Source of the DNA: Pedobacter sp. BMA | GTDB lineage: Bacteria > Bacteroidota > Bacteroidia > Sphingobacteriales > Sphingobacteriaceae | Direction of reading: 5' to 3' | Assembly: GCF_001027745.1 (NCBI RefSeq) | Contig: NZ_LECU01000006.1 | Span: 744,001 to 808,000 of the forward strand | DNA: 64,000 nucleotides | Part shown: piece after piece, positions 1 to 9,186 of the stretch | How positions within the stretch are numbered: position 1 is the first letter of the stretch | Layout: every line of letters begins with the position of its first letter | The notes under the pieces: generated by a model | Seen by the model: the letters and a program-made list of their open reading frames with translations, nothing else | What the model was told of the DNA's origin: nothing | The model's database searches: none | Translations under genes and position numbers: made by a program

Positions 1-211
1 CAGCAGCGCTCCTTTTACCACTACGGCACTGGATAATTACGGGTTTGTCTTTTGAAACTTTATCAGCCTCAATTAAAATTCCGCCCAATGGAATATTCTC
101 TCCATCCAGGTTAGAAACTTCATATTCGAATGTCTCACGAACATCGATTAGTTGAAAATCTTCTTTATTGTCGATTTTCTCTTTTAGTTCTTGTACCGAT
201 ATCTCTTTCAT
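1..211 (-). CDS. Rhodanese-like domain protein, 3' end cut by the window edge
   Basis: The reverse strand opens with ATG at 211 and reads through to base 1 without a stop, giving the first 70 residues. They include the rhodanese features: an LIDVRE motif near residue 21 and the active-site loop CRSGKRS near residue 63, whose cysteine would carry the persulfide. There is no signal peptide, so the product is probably cytoplasmic. Single-domain rhodaneses (about 100 residues) take part in sulfur transfer, but the exact substrate cannot be told. It is divergent from the next gene, with 127 bases between them. Confidence 0.85.
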   Translation of the reverse strand, partial: MKEISVQELKEKIDNKEDFQLIDVRETFEYEVSNLDGENIPLGGILIEADKVSKDKPVIIQCRSGKRSAA

Positions 212-278
212 TTTGATTTTTGTGTTTATGCAAATATAGGAAAATCAAGTTTACGGAAATGATCAAAAAAAAGACATA

Positions 279-286
279 TAATTTTG
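279..286 (+). promoter_or_regulatory. Bacteroidota -7 promoter box (TAATTTTG)
   Basis: An exact match to TAnnTTTG lies 52 bases before the ATG at 339 and would give a leader of about 45 bases. No convincing -33 TTTG is visible. Confidence 0.45.
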
Positions 287-338
287 CGCTAAACTGTAAC
301 AACTTTAATGCTTAGGCGTTTAACTATAAATTCTTAAA

Positions 339-1463
339 ATGGACAAACTTAACCGTTTTTTCTGGTTTTGTTCTGGCGCACATATCCCTACACTGGAAAA
401 GTATCCTACAGAGCAGAATAAATATACCGGCATTGGCGCTACTATCTTTTTTACAGGCTTATTTGCTGCCCTTTCTGGCGGCTATGCCATGTATTTCGTT
501 TTCAAGGGCGACAATCTGGCTGTAATATTTGCAATTGTTTTCGGCTTTTTATGGGGTGCCGCCATATTTAATATGGACCGCTACATTGTATCGAGCATTA
601 ATAAAAGTGCCAGTACCAATAAGCAGCTTTTACAGGCCACCCCACGTATTTTACTGGCGATTATGATTGGTATGGTGATCTCCAGGCCAATTGAGCTCAA
701 GATTTTTGATAAGGAAATTAAGGAACGCCTGAAGGTGAGCTATCTGAACGGACAGCGGGCAAAAATTGACACTTTAAATAAGGCCTTTGAAAACAAATAC
801 CAGGTTGAATTTGGTCGTTTAAACCAACAGAAAGCCACGCGCGACTCGCTGGAAAAAGGAATCAAGGCAGACAGACAAAAACTTAACTTTGAAATATTTG
901 GTAATAAAACTACTGAAACGTCAGGTGTCATGGGCTACGGACCCTATGCCAAACGAAAGGAGGCAGAAATTAAGCAGCGCGAAACGGAGCTGGATTCATT
1001 AAAAGCCGGTATTGCCAAATCAGAGACCTTTGTCGACAAGCGCAAGGAATTTGATGACCTGTTTAACGAAAAGCTGTATACCAAAAAGCAACTCGACAGC
1101 CTGGCTGATGTGGCGGGATTTGCGGACCGCAACTGGGCACTGGGTCAGTTGAAGTTTAACGTAGATGGTTCAAGTGATAACAATACGGCTATTGCGGTTA
1201 CTTTTATCGGCCTGTTGTTTATTTTCTTTGAATGTTTACCTGTTTTCGTCAAGCTGATGAGTCCCCGCGGACCATACGATTTTGCCTTATCTGATGGGGA
1301 TGAGGTTTCGGTTTACTTATCTAAAAAAGATAAGGATTTTCATTTTGAGGTTGCCGATCAAATCCACGAGACGAGGGTAGACTCGGAGTCAACCAAGCAG
1401 AAAGAAATCATTAAAGGAAAGGCATATCGCGATCTGGAACGCTATAACCGGGGTGAAGAATAA
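339..1463 (+). CDS. DUF4407 domain membrane protein
   Basis: This 374-residue protein resembles the DUF4407 family, whose function is unknown. The N-terminal half has a hydrophobic pair at about residues 32-78 and a third membrane segment at about 102-120. A long charged, coiled-coil-like stretch (about 125-260) follows, then a fourth membrane segment near 282-305 and a charged C-terminal tail. This suggests an inner-membrane protein with a large helical soluble domain between TM3 and TM4. The M61 peptidase gene follows 66 bases downstream on the same strand but probably has its own promoter. No enzymatic motif was found. Confidence 0.75.
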   Translation: MDKLNRFFWFCSGAHIPTLEKYPTEQNKYTGIGATIFFTGLFAALSGGYAMYFVFKGDNLAVIFAIVFGFLWGAAIFNMDRYIVSSINKSASTNKQLLQATPRILLAIMIGMVISRPIELKIFDKEIKERLKVSYLNGQRAKIDTLNKAFENKYQVEFGRLNQQKATRDSLEKGIKADRQKLNFEIFGNKTTETSGVMGYGPYAKRKEAEIKQRETELDSLKAGIAKSETFVDKRKEFDDLFNEKLYTKKQLDSLADVAGFADRNWALGQLKFNVDGSSDNNTAIAVTFIGLLFIFFECLPVFVKLMSPRGPYDFALSDGDEVSVYLSKKDKDFHFEVADQIHETRVDSESTKQKEIIKGKAYRDLERYNRGEE

Positions 1464-1529
1464 CCTTAAGACACTTCCGGAGTGCTGGATGATAGAAATG
1501 TATCCTGATTTATTTGTAATTTTAGTTCC

Positions 1530-3362
1530 ATGAAGAAATTTTTAGGCACCGCTTTATTCAGCGTGCTGTCATTCGCCTGCTTTGGTCAGGATGAAATTAG
1601 TTACACCGTCTCCTTTCCAAATGCCATCCACCACGAGGCTGAAATTACTATGGTGATACCGAGGGTGCCGGCAGGGGCTTTAAAGGTGAGGATGAGCCGC
1701 TCCTCCCCGGGACGCTATGCTACACACGAATTCGGGAAAAATGTATACAATTTTAAGGCATTTGACCCAAACGGGAAGGCTCTGGCACTGAAGCAACCAG
1801 CTGGTGATGTTTATGAAATTCCTGATCATGGCAATACGGTTAAAGTTACTTATACTTTATTTGGCAATTGGATAGATGGTACCTATGCCGGTTTCGATGA
1901 AACCCATGCACATATGAATATCCCTGCCACGTTTGCATTTCCGCTTGGCTTGGATGCACGTGCGCGCCTGGTTAAGTTCAACTATGAGGGGAAAAAAAAC
2001 TGGAAGGTAGCCACACAGCTTAAACCAATGGGCAACAATACTTTTTATGCGGCCAATCTCCAGTATTTTATGGATAGCCCAACAGAAATTGCTGATTATA
2101 AAACTGCAAGCTGGGACGTTGAAAATAGGGATGGAAAAGTGCAGACCATTCATTTGATTACCCATTCTGATGATAGTCAGGAAACCATTAACCAATATGC
2201 CGAAATGCTGAAGAAAATGGTTGCAGAACATTACGCGGTATGGGGTGAATTTCCTGTTTACGATTATGGCCATTATTACTTTCTTGATGACGTGTATCCG
2301 GCGAATGCGGGAGATGGTATGGAACATCGCAATTCGACGTCAATCGTTCAGCGAACACCTAAAATAGCAGGCTACGAAGGCAATTTGCTGGGCACCTTTT
2401 CCCACGAATATTTCCATAGCTGGAATGTAGAACGCTTGCGGCCGAAAACTTTGGAGCCCTTCAACTTTGAACACTCCAATATCAGTGATGAGCTTTGGCT
2501 GGCTGAAGGTTTTACACAGTATTATGGTGGTTTATTATTAACGCGATCGGGCTTAAAGACGATAGACAATGCGGTTCAGGCTTTTAACGGAATGGTAAAC
2601 GCAGTGCTCAATTCACCCGGCGCCAACCGATATTCTCCGATTCAGGCAAGCAGGTATGCGGTTTTCGCCGACGCAGGGGTTGCAATAGACCAAACCAATA
2701 AAAACAATATATTTCTTTCCTATTATACTTATGGTGCTGCCACTGCTTTAGCGCTTGATCTTCGGTTGCGTTCGGAATTTAAACTTACGCTCGACGATTA
2801 CATGAGGGCGCTTTGGAAAGCCTATGGCAAACCTGAAATCGCTTATACGGTACCCGACCTGGAAAAAACGCTTGGTGAATTGACAAAAAGTACCGCTTTT
2901 GCGAAAGACTTTTTCGGCAGGTACATTTACGGAACGGAAAAAAACGACTATGCAAAATTATTGTTAAATGCGGGTTTCGTTTTGCGCAAGGCAAATCCGG
3001 GTAAAGCATATACAGGCTTTGGGCGTGTAACCGTTGAAGGTGGGAAAGTAAGTTTGCCGCAAACTTTAGTGGGCTCTCCAGCTTACCAGGCAGGACTGGA
3101 TGCTGACGATGTGATCCTAACAATGGGTGGTAAAGAAGTTAAAGATCTGGCAACCCTGAACGCTGCTTCAGCAGATTTCAAACCCGGCGACGTTGTTGAT
3201 GTTACTTATCTTTATCGTGGTGAATCGAAATCAACCAGGTTAACTTTTGCCGAAGACCCGGGGCTGGAAATCGTAACGATAGAGAAAACCGGAGGAACAG
3301 TAACACCGGCTATGCAAAGTTTCAGGGATAATTGGTTAAACTCGCAAATAAAATCAAAATAA
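1530..3362 (+). CDS. M61 family metallopeptidase with PDZ domain
   Basis: This 610-residue exported protein starts with a signal peptide ending at about FGQ (residue 20). An N-terminal beta domain is followed by the catalytic region with GMEHRNST, the zinc motif HEYFH at residues 292-296, and the third zinc-ligand glutamate in WLAEGF near 326. A PDZ-like domain covers about residues 500-585 (SPAYQAGLDADDVI). This is the plan of M61 glycyl aminopeptidase-like enzymes, which act in the periplasm or outside the cell. The M28 peptidase gene begins 14 bases after the stop, so the two exported peptidases are probably cotranscribed. A weak -7 match (TAATTTTA, 1517-1524) lies just before the ATG. Confidence 0.9.
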   Translation: MKKFLGTALFSVLSFACFGQDEISYTVSFPNAIHHEAEITMVIPRVPAGALKVRMSRSSPGRYATHEFGKNVYNFKAFDPNGKALALKQPAGDVYEIPDHGNTVKVTYTLFGNWIDGTYAGFDETHAHMNIPATFAFPLGLDARARLVKFNYEGKKNWKVATQLKPMGNNTFYAANLQYFMDSPTEIADYKTASWDVENRDGKVQTIHLITHSDDSQETINQYAEMLKKMVAEHYAVWGEFPVYDYGHYYFLDDVYPANAGDGMEHRNSTSIVQRTPKIAGYEGNLLGTFSHEYFHSWNVERLRPKTLEPFNFEHSNISDELWLAEGFTQYYGGLLLTRSGLKTIDNAVQAFNGMVNAVLNSPGANRYSPIQASRYAVFADAGVAIDQTNKNNIFLSYYTYGAATALALDLRLRSEFKLTLDDYMRALWKAYGKPEIAYTVPDLEKTLGELTKSTAFAKDFFGRYIYGTEKNDYAKLLLNAGFVLRKANPGKAYTGFGRVTVEGGKVSLPQTLVGSPAYQAGLDADDVILTMGGKEVKDLATLNAASADFKPGDVVDVTYLYRGESKSTRLTFAEDPGLEIVTIEKTGGTVTPAMQSFRDNWLNSQIKSK

Positions 3363-3376
3363 CAGAACATACAACA

Positions 3377-4681
3377 ATGAAAAAACTATTCCTATTTACG
3401 CTTGTCGGGATGGCGGGTTTGCAGCTGAGGGCGCAAAATATTGATAAAATCATCACCAGAGCATATACTGATCACCTGATTAAAACACTTAGTGCTGATG
3501 ACATGCAGGGACGCGCCACGTTCACACCTGGTATTGATAAGGCTGCAACCTTCATCGAATCGGAATTTCAACAGATTGGTTTAAAACCTTTAACGGGCGA
3601 GAAGACTTTCCGTCAGACTTTTTACAAGTATCAGATTACGCCACAAAGCAGTAGTGTAAAAATTGATGGTCAGGCAATACCAACAGAAAAGATTTTTGCT
3701 ACCGGTGTAAATGCAGAGAAAGTAACGTTAAACCAGTCAAATACTGCTGTGATCAGGTTTGATCCGGAAAAGCCTTTTGTTGAACAGCTCCGGGCGGTAA
3801 TGGGCTCGACTAAAAACCAATTGATTCTGGTAGATGAAAAGTTTACTGAATATTTTAACCGTTACAAGGGACGTTTCAACAGGGCCGGAATAGTTGATGC
3901 AAAAGATATGGAGCCTGGCAAGCAGGCTGTTCAGGTTTTTGTTTTAGGAATACCTTCTGCCACAAGTTTTAATGCAGAATTTACTGCGGGCATCAAAAAA
4001 ATGCCGCTTTTTAATGTTGCCGGAATGATTCCCGGTAAGTTGAAAGCAAAAGAGCTGGTGGTTTTCTCCGGGCACTATGATCACCTGGGTGTGTTGAAAA
4101 GCGTAGAGGGAGATAGCATTGCAAACGGAGCTGATGATGATGCATCAGGTACTACGGCCATGATTGCCCTTGCCAAATATTATAAGGCACAAAAAAATAA
4201 CGAACGTACGCTGATTTTTGTTGCTTTCACTGCAGAGGAAATTGGTGGCTTTGGTGCGAAATATTTCTCAGAGAAATTGAATCCCGATGAGGTTGTAGCC
4301 ATGTTCAACATCGAAATGATTGGTAAAGATTCGAAATTTGGCAAGAATACAGCCTTTATAACAGGGTATGAAAGATCTGACTTCGGACAGATATTACAAA
4401 AGAACCTTGCCGGAACAGAATTCACTTTTCATCCGGATCCTTATCCTGAGCAAAACTTATTTTACAGAAGCGATAATGCGACGTTAGCTGCTTTAGGTGT
4501 TCCGGCCCATACCATCAGTACCGATAAAATTGATATTGATAAATTATACCATACAGTTAAGGATGAATACAGTTCTTTAGATGTTGAAAATATTTTATCT
4601 ACCATAAAGGCTATTGCCAAGAGTGCAACTACTATAGTGAATGGCACTGATACGCCAACGCGAATCCCTAAATTAAAGTAA
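3377..4681 (+). CDS. M28 family zinc peptidase, exported
   Basis: The start at 3377 is chosen because it begins a clear signal peptide (MKKLFLF...LRAQ). The frame also runs upstream to 3332, but that would bury the signal and overlap the previous gene. The 434-residue product carries the M28 two-zinc signature: FSGHYDHLG, GADDDASGT, the catalytic glutamate pair in FTAEEIGGFG, FNIEMIG, and a late histidine in VPAHTIS. M28 enzymes are aminopeptidases or carboxypeptidases acting on short peptides. It is probably cotranscribed with the M61 gene before it; together they suggest extracellular or periplasmic peptide breakdown. Confidence 0.9.
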   Translation: MKKLFLFTLVGMAGLQLRAQNIDKIITRAYTDHLIKTLSADDMQGRATFTPGIDKAATFIESEFQQIGLKPLTGEKTFRQTFYKYQITPQSSSVKIDGQAIPTEKIFATGVNAEKVTLNQSNTAVIRFDPEKPFVEQLRAVMGSTKNQLILVDEKFTEYFNRYKGRFNRAGIVDAKDMEPGKQAVQVFVLGIPSATSFNAEFTAGIKKMPLFNVAGMIPGKLKAKELVVFSGHYDHLGVLKSVEGDSIANGADDDASGTTAMIALAKYYKAQKNNERTLIFVAFTAEEIGGFGAKYFSEKLNPDEVVAMFNIEMIGKDSKFGKNTAFITGYERSDFGQILQKNLAGTEFTFHPDPYPEQNLFYRSDNATLAALGVPAHTISTDKIDIDKLYHTVKDEYSSLDVENILSTIKAIAKSATTIVNGTDTPTRIPKLK

Positions 4682-4731
4682 TAGCAGATTAGGCTAAACG
4701 GGTTTAATATCAAAAAGTATATTATACAAAG

Positions 4732-4757
4732 AAGGCCGGTGCATTTGCACCGGCCTT
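4732..4757. terminator. Bidirectional Rho-independent terminator
   Basis: A 12-base perfect inverted repeat (AAGGCCGGTGCA and its complement) around a TT centre lies between the convergent M28 peptidase and carB genes. It is very GC-rich compared with its surroundings and probably serves both strands. Confidence 0.8.
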
Positions 4758-4785
4758 TACTATTTGTTGAGTGTTTGTAAGCAGG

Positions 4786-7623
4786 TTACTTGCTTAAATA
4801 CATCGATTTGTCTTTATAAAGCTTACGGAAGTAAGGATCTTCGAGATCTTTGATGAAACGGATCGCTTCACCAGTTGATTTCATCTCAGGGCCTAATTCC
4901 TTTGTCACTTCAGGGAATTTCTCATAAGAGAATACAGGTTCTTTAATTGCATATCCCTGCAATTTACGTTCGATGGTGAAATCTTTCAATTTTGCCACCC
5001 CTAACATAATTTTAGCTGCGATATTGATATAAGGAACATCGTAAGCTTTTGCAATGAAAGGAACTGTACGGGATGCCCTTGGATTGGCTTCGATTACATA
5101 CACCTTCTCATCTTTAATGGCGAACTGAATGTTCAATAAACCTCTTACATTTAAAGCTTTTGCGATTTTGATCGAATATTCTTCCATTGCTTTGGTTACC
5201 GTTTCGGGTAAGCTAAAGGTTGGTAGTACTGCGAAGGAGTCTCCTGAGTGTATCCCTGCAGGCTCGATGTGTTCCATCATACCTACAATGTGAACATCAT
5301 CACCATCAGAGATGGAATCAGACTCAGCTTCTTCAGCCCTGTCTAAAAAGTGATCAATTAATACGCGGTTTCCAGGTAAATCACCTAATAACTTAACTAC
5401 TGCTTTTTCAAGGTCTTCATCGTTAATGACAATGCTCATGCCCTGACCACCCAATACGTAACTTGGACGAACCAATACCGGATAACCCACTTCGTTCGCA
5501 ACCACAATTGCTTCTTCAGCATTTTCTGCTACACCATATTTTGGATATGGAATGTTCAGCTCTTTTAGTAAGTCTGAGAAACGACCACGATCTTCAGCAA
5601 TATCCATGTTTTCGAAAGATGTACCAATGATTTTGATCCCTTTTTCGGTTAACTTTTCGGCCATTTTAAGGGCTGTTTGACCGCCTAACTGAACAATCAC
5701 ACCTTCTGGTTTTTCCAGATCGATGATTTCGCGAACATGCTCCCAGAATACCGGTTCAAAGTAAAGCTTATCTGCCATGTTGAAATCGGTAGAAACCGTT
5801 TCAGGGTTACAGTTAACCATGATGGCTTCAAACCCTGTTTCTTTGGCAGCAAGCAGGCCGTGTACGCAAGAGTAATCGAACTCTATACCCTGACCAATAC
5901 GGTTAGGGCCAGAACCTAACACGATTACCTTTTTACGGTCAGACGCGATGGATTCATTTTCTTCTTCGAAGGTTGAATAATAGTATGGCGTTTGTGCAGG
6001 GAATTCAGCCGCACAGGTATCAACCATTTTGTAAACCCTGCGGATGCCTAATTCTTTTCTGCGGTCGTAAACGTCATCTTCTGTTACGTTACCTAACAGC
6101 CAGGCGATCTGAACGTCAGAGAAACCTTTTTGTTTTAGCGTGAAGAAGAAATCACGCGGAATATTATTTAATGAATATCTTTTTAACTCAGTTTCTAAGG
6201 CAACAAGCTCCTGGATCTGGTTTAAGAACCATTTATCTATTTTGGTAACTTTGCGGATCGACTCCAATGGAACACCCATTGCCATCGCATCTTTGATTAA
6301 AAACAGGCGATTCCATGAAGCATGCTCCAAACCGTCCATTATTTCTTCGATGTTACGAACCTGACGGCCATCTGCCCCTAAACCTGCACGGCCAATTTCA
6401 AGACTCTGACAGGCTTTTTGTAAAGCCTCGATGAATGTGCGGCCAATTGCCATTACCTCACCTACAGATTTCATCTGCAAACCAAGCTCTTTGTTTGCAC
6501 CTTTAAATTTGTCGAAGTTCCAGCGGGGAACTTTTACGATAACGTAATCTAAAGTAGGCTCGAAGTAAGCTGATGTAGTTTTGGTAATCTGGTTTTCAAT
6601 TTCATCCAGGTTGTAGCCGATGGCTAGCTTAGCTGCGATTTTGGCAATCGGGTAACCTGTTGCTTTACTTGCAAGTGCCGATGAACGTGAAACACGTGGG
6701 TTGATTTCGATGGCGATAATATCATCGTTTACAGGATTTACTGAAAACTGTACATTACAACCACCTGCAAAAGTTCCGATGGCACGCATCATTTTGATGG
6801 CTTGATTTCGCATTTCCTGATAACAACGATCAGACAATGTCATTGCAGGGGCAACCGTAATTGAATCTCCGGTGTGGATACCCATTGGATCGAAGTTTTC
6901 GATTGAGCAAATGATAATTACGTTATCATTGCTGTCTCTTAATAATTCCAATTCATATTCTTTCCAACCTAAAACAGCCTGTTCTACCAAAACCTCGTGA
7001 GTTGGAGATGCCTCTAAACCGCGTTTAAGTGCTGCATCAAACTCTTCCTTTTTATGTACAAAACCACCACCAGAACCACCTAATGTATACGATGGACGGA
7101 TTACCAATGGAAAACCGATTTCCTGGGCAGCTTCTTTACCTTCTAAAAAGGAGTTTGCGATCTTAGATGGCGCTACCCCCACACCGATATCAACCATTAA
7201 CTGGCGGAAAGCCTCGCGGTTTTCGGTTTTTTCGATAGCATCAACATCCACACCAACTACCTTAACACCATATTTTTCCCAAACACCACGCTCGGAAGCC
7301 TCTACGCAAAGGTTTAATGCAGTTTGTCCACCCATGGTAGGCAATACAGCATCAATTCTTGGCAAATCTGAAGAGGCAATGTGCTCCTGTAAAATAGTCT
7401 CAATCGAATCAACGGTTAGCGGGCGAAGATAAACATGATCGCCGATGACCTTATCCGTCATGATGGTGGCCGGATTTGAGTTGATGATAGAAACGGTGAT
7501 TCCTTCTTCTTTTAAAGAAAGGGCCGCTTGAGAACCCGAGTAATCAAATTCGCAGGCTTGTCCAATAATAATTGGTCCTGATCCGATAATCAATACTGAG
7601 CGAATGGAAGTGTCTTTAGGCAT
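4786..7623 (-). CDS. carB: Carbamoyl-phosphate synthase large subunit, lacking the allosteric domain
   Basis: CarB makes carbamoyl phosphate from bicarbonate, ammonia and two ATP for arginine and pyrimidine synthesis. The two homologous ATP-grasp halves are clear: GQACEFDYSGSQA near the N terminus and IGQGIEFDYSCVH near residue 570, each followed by VIRPSYTLGGSGGG- or VRPSYVLGGQGMS-type loops. The protein is 945 residues, whereas E. coli CarB is 1073. It stops about 20 residues after the conserved GPEMKSTGEA segment, so the C-terminal MGS-like allosteric domain (UMP and ornithine sensing) is absent. No carA is adjacent in the window. Confidence 0.95.
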   Translation of the reverse strand: MPKDTSIRSVLIIGSGPIIIGQACEFDYSGSQAALSLKEEGITVSIINSNPATIMTDKVIGDHVYLRPLTVDSIETILQEHIASSDLPRIDAVLPTMGGQTALNLCVEASERGVWEKYGVKVVGVDVDAIEKTENREAFRQLMVDIGVGVAPSKIANSFLEGKEAAQEIGFPLVIRPSYTLGGSGGGFVHKKEEFDAALKRGLEASPTHEVLVEQAVLGWKEYELELLRDSNDNVIIICSIENFDPMGIHTGDSITVAPAMTLSDRCYQEMRNQAIKMMRAIGTFAGGCNVQFSVNPVNDDIIAIEINPRVSRSSALASKATGYPIAKIAAKLAIGYNLDEIENQITKTTSAYFEPTLDYVIVKVPRWNFDKFKGANKELGLQMKSVGEVMAIGRTFIEALQKACQSLEIGRAGLGADGRQVRNIEEIMDGLEHASWNRLFLIKDAMAMGVPLESIRKVTKIDKWFLNQIQELVALETELKRYSLNNIPRDFFFTLKQKGFSDVQIAWLLGNVTEDDVYDRRKELGIRRVYKMVDTCAAEFPAQTPYYYSTFEEENESIASDRKKVIVLGSGPNRIGQGIEFDYSCVHGLLAAKETGFEAIMVNCNPETVSTDFNMADKLYFEPVFWEHVREIIDLEKPEGVIVQLGGQTALKMAEKLTEKGIKIIGTSFENMDIAEDRGRFSDLLKELNIPYPKYGVAENAEEAIVVANEVGYPVLVRPSYVLGGQGMSIVINDEDLEKAVVKLLGDLPGNRVLIDHFLDRAEEAESDSISDGDDVHIVGMMEHIEPAGIHSGDSFAVLPTFSLPETVTKAMEEYSIKIAKALNVRGLLNIQFAIKDEKVYVIEANPRASRTVPFIAKAYDVPYINIAAKIMLGVAKLKDFTIERKLQGYAIKEPVFSYEKFPEVTKELGPEMKSTGEAIRFIKDLEDPYFRKLYKDKSMYLSK

Positions 7624-7780
7624 GATAGCTTAATACAAAAATTAAAATTCTAAAGTTTTGACCTGTTAAAGGTGAAGAAGCAAGAAGGTTTTTTGCTTTG
7701 AAAATAAGAAAATCCCAACTGTTCTGTCGGGATGCAAAGATACACCTTTAAAAGGTATTTAGGGACTATTTTTTTAAAAT

Positions 7781-7805
7781 AAAAAAGAGGGCTTTAAAGG
7801 CCCTC
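7781..7805 (-). terminator. Rho-independent terminator of the small exported protein gene
   Basis: GAGGGC (7787-7792) pairs with GCCCTC (7800-7805). Read on the reverse strand the hairpin is followed by a run of six T, just after the stop at 7834. Confidence 0.7.
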
Positions 7806-7833
7806 CTGGTAAAATTATTTTGCGCAGAAATGT

Positions 7834-8151
7834 TTATTGTTGTAATTTAATTTCGCCCAGATCAGTCGTCGCACTATCTTTAACGGCCACCTTTTCTATG
7901 GTAGTATCTTTATAAGGCGCATTTGCTTTAATAGTGATGGAATAAACACCTTCTTTGAGATTTGAAAAGCCAAAGGCACCTTGTAGAATATCAGCTTTTA
8001 AAGTATCTGTTCCTGCTACAAGTGTAACAACAGCAGCGCCATCGGCAGGGCTGATTTTACCTATAATGCCACCCAGCTTTGCATTTGTAAAAGCTATAGC
8101 ACCAAGACCCATCACAATGAGTACCGATAACATTGCACATATCTTTTTCAT
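7834..8151 (-). CDS. Small exported protein with carboxypeptidase-regulatory-like fold
   Basis: A 105-residue product with a signal peptide (about residues 1-23). It is followed by one beta-rich domain resembling the carboxypeptidase regulatory-like (SdrD B/CNA type) domain: GIIGKISPADGAAVVT, then FGFSNLKEGVYSITIKA and ending ATTDLGEIKL. Such domains are structural and have no catalytic residues. It is monocistronic, with its own terminator. Function unknown; probably periplasmic or surface exposed. Confidence 0.7.
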   Translation of the reverse strand: MKKICAMLSVLIVMGLGAIAFTNAKLGGIIGKISPADGAAVVTLVAGTDTLKADILQGAFGFSNLKEGVYSITIKANAPYKDTTIEKVAVKDSATTDLGEIKLQQ

Positions 8152-8419
8152 GGGATTATTTTTTAGGATGTACAGTTAATAACGCAGGCATTGGGAAATA
8201 GTTTTAAAAAATGAACACTTAAAGTTCCAATCGTAGTCTAATTGGTACATCGTTTTACCAAAAAGGATTAGAATGCCATTAGAAACGTTAATTACTGTTA
8301 AAAGGACGGCGAAAATATCCCGTAGCCCGTCAGATTTAAGTCACGAAGTTGTGGTAAAGGAAATATTGGCAATAATGTTGTAATAAGGAGAACATATACG
8401 CGTTTAGTATATACTTTAG

Positions 8420-8532
8420 AAAATGATCTAAAGCTTCCTCTGCGGAGTAGTTAACCGCCATGAGGATTTCTTCATAAATAGTTTGTTTGGTTTATTATCC
8501 GGTTAGAGGAGCCCTCCTCAACCGGATTTTTT
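8420..8532 (+). ncRNA. Candidate small RNA with terminator
   Basis: The gap 8152-8584 holds no convincing gene but ends in a strong intrinsic terminator. Before it are two smaller possible stems: GCGG/CCGC (8442-8458) and ATGA/TCAT around 8460-8474. A 7-of-8 match to the -7 box (TACTTTAG, 8412-8419) would start a transcript of about 110 bases at about 8424. Since no + strand gene precedes the terminator, a short structured RNA is the simplest explanation. I do not recognise the family; no expression evidence exists. Confidence 0.35.
8497..8532 (+). terminator. Strong Rho-independent terminator with no coding gene before it
   Basis: ATCCGGTT (8497-8504) pairs with AACCGGAT (8520-8527), and the inner AGAGGA pairs with TCCTC. 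A run of T follows on the + strand. No + strand coding gene lies upstream for 3.8 kb. Confidence 0.75.
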
Positions 8533-8552
8533 CATTTAAAAGGTTTTTCTTT

Positions 8553-8560
8553 TACATTTG
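8553..8560 (+). promoter_or_regulatory. -7 box TACATTTG for the NadR-like gene
   Basis: A perfect TAnnTTTG. It overlaps a possible TTG start at 8558 and so argues that translation really begins at GTG 8585, about 20 bases after the expected transcript start. Confidence 0.55.
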
Positions 8561-8584
8561 GCTAATATCCCCGAAACATTTATC

Positions 8585-9118
8585 GTGAACAAGATAATCA
8601 AAAAAATTGCTATTGTAGGTCCGGAAAGTACGGGAAAATCTACCATGTCTCAGTTGCTGGCCAACCATTACCGCGTTTCCTGGGTACCTGAATATGCACG
8701 CTATTATTGCGAAAACCTGAACGGTCCGTATACTTTACAGGATGAGGTTAACATGTATTACGGGCAGGTAGCCTTAGAGGATGCCGTTTTAACGGTAGCT
8801 GAAAAAGATTTTATTATTTGCGATACTACATTTGTAACCGTAAAAATCTGGAGTGATGAGATGTTGGGCGAAACACCCCAGATTGTTGTGGATGCACTGC
8901 CTGCACGGTCTTACGACCTGTATCTTTTGATGGATATCGATCTTCCGTGGCAGGATGACCCATTACGGGATTTTCCGGAAAAACGGGAATACTTTATGGC
9001 CATCTGGCATCAGGAATTAAAGGCATTAAATGCCAGCTATGAAGTAGTTGGTGGTTTGGGAGAGATACGCTTTAAAAACGCTGTACAGGCTATTGATGCT
9101 TTTTTAGCTAAAAGTTAA
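8585..9118 (+). CDS. NadR-like P-loop kinase (AAA family ATPase)
   Basis: The start is taken as GTG 8585, because a perfect promoter -7 box covers the upstream alternative TTG 8558 and no ATG is available. The 177-residue protein opens directly with a Walker A loop, GPESTGKS (residues 12-19). VPEYARYY, FIICDTTFVT and LLMDIDLPWQDDPLRDFP follow, all typical of the ribosylnicotinamide kinase domain of NadR. It has neither the nucleotidyltransferase nor the HTH domain of E. coli NadR. In Bacteroidota such kinases are often found near vitamin-uptake genes; here the next gene is a riboswitch-controlled TonB receptor. Substrate (nicotinamide riboside or another vitamin) is inferred, not shown. Confidence 0.8.
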   Translation: MNKIIKKIAIVGPESTGKSTMSQLLANHYRVSWVPEYARYYCENLNGPYTLQDEVNMYYGQVALEDAVLTVAEKDFIICDTTFVTVKIWSDEMLGETPQIVVDALPARSYDLYLLMDIDLPWQDDPLRDFPEKREYFMAIWHQELKALNASYEVVGGLGEIRFKNAVQAIDAFLAKS

Positions 9119-9171
9119 CCATAATGGCTGCAAAAAAATTTAATATTTTAACAATCATTGACATATTTTTC

Positions 9172-9179
9172 TACATTTG
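9172..9179 (+). promoter_or_regulatory. -7 box TACATTTG for the riboswitch transcript
   Basis: A perfect TAnnTTTG whose expected start (about 9185) falls at the first base of the TPP aptamer. Confidence 0.6.
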
Positions 9180-9186
9180 CCTCATC

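Noticed and set aside
1857..2327. Open frame of 156 codons opposite the M61 peptidase gene
   Set aside because: It is the antisense of the catalytic region; no recognisable protein pattern.
8233..8275. tRNA-like stretch with a D-arm-like GTAGTCTAATTGGTA
   Set aside because: The D stem does not pair, and no anticodon stem or T-arm consensus follows.
8558..8584. TTG start extending the NadR-like protein by nine residues
   Set aside because: It lies inside a perfect promoter -7 box, so the mRNA would begin after it.
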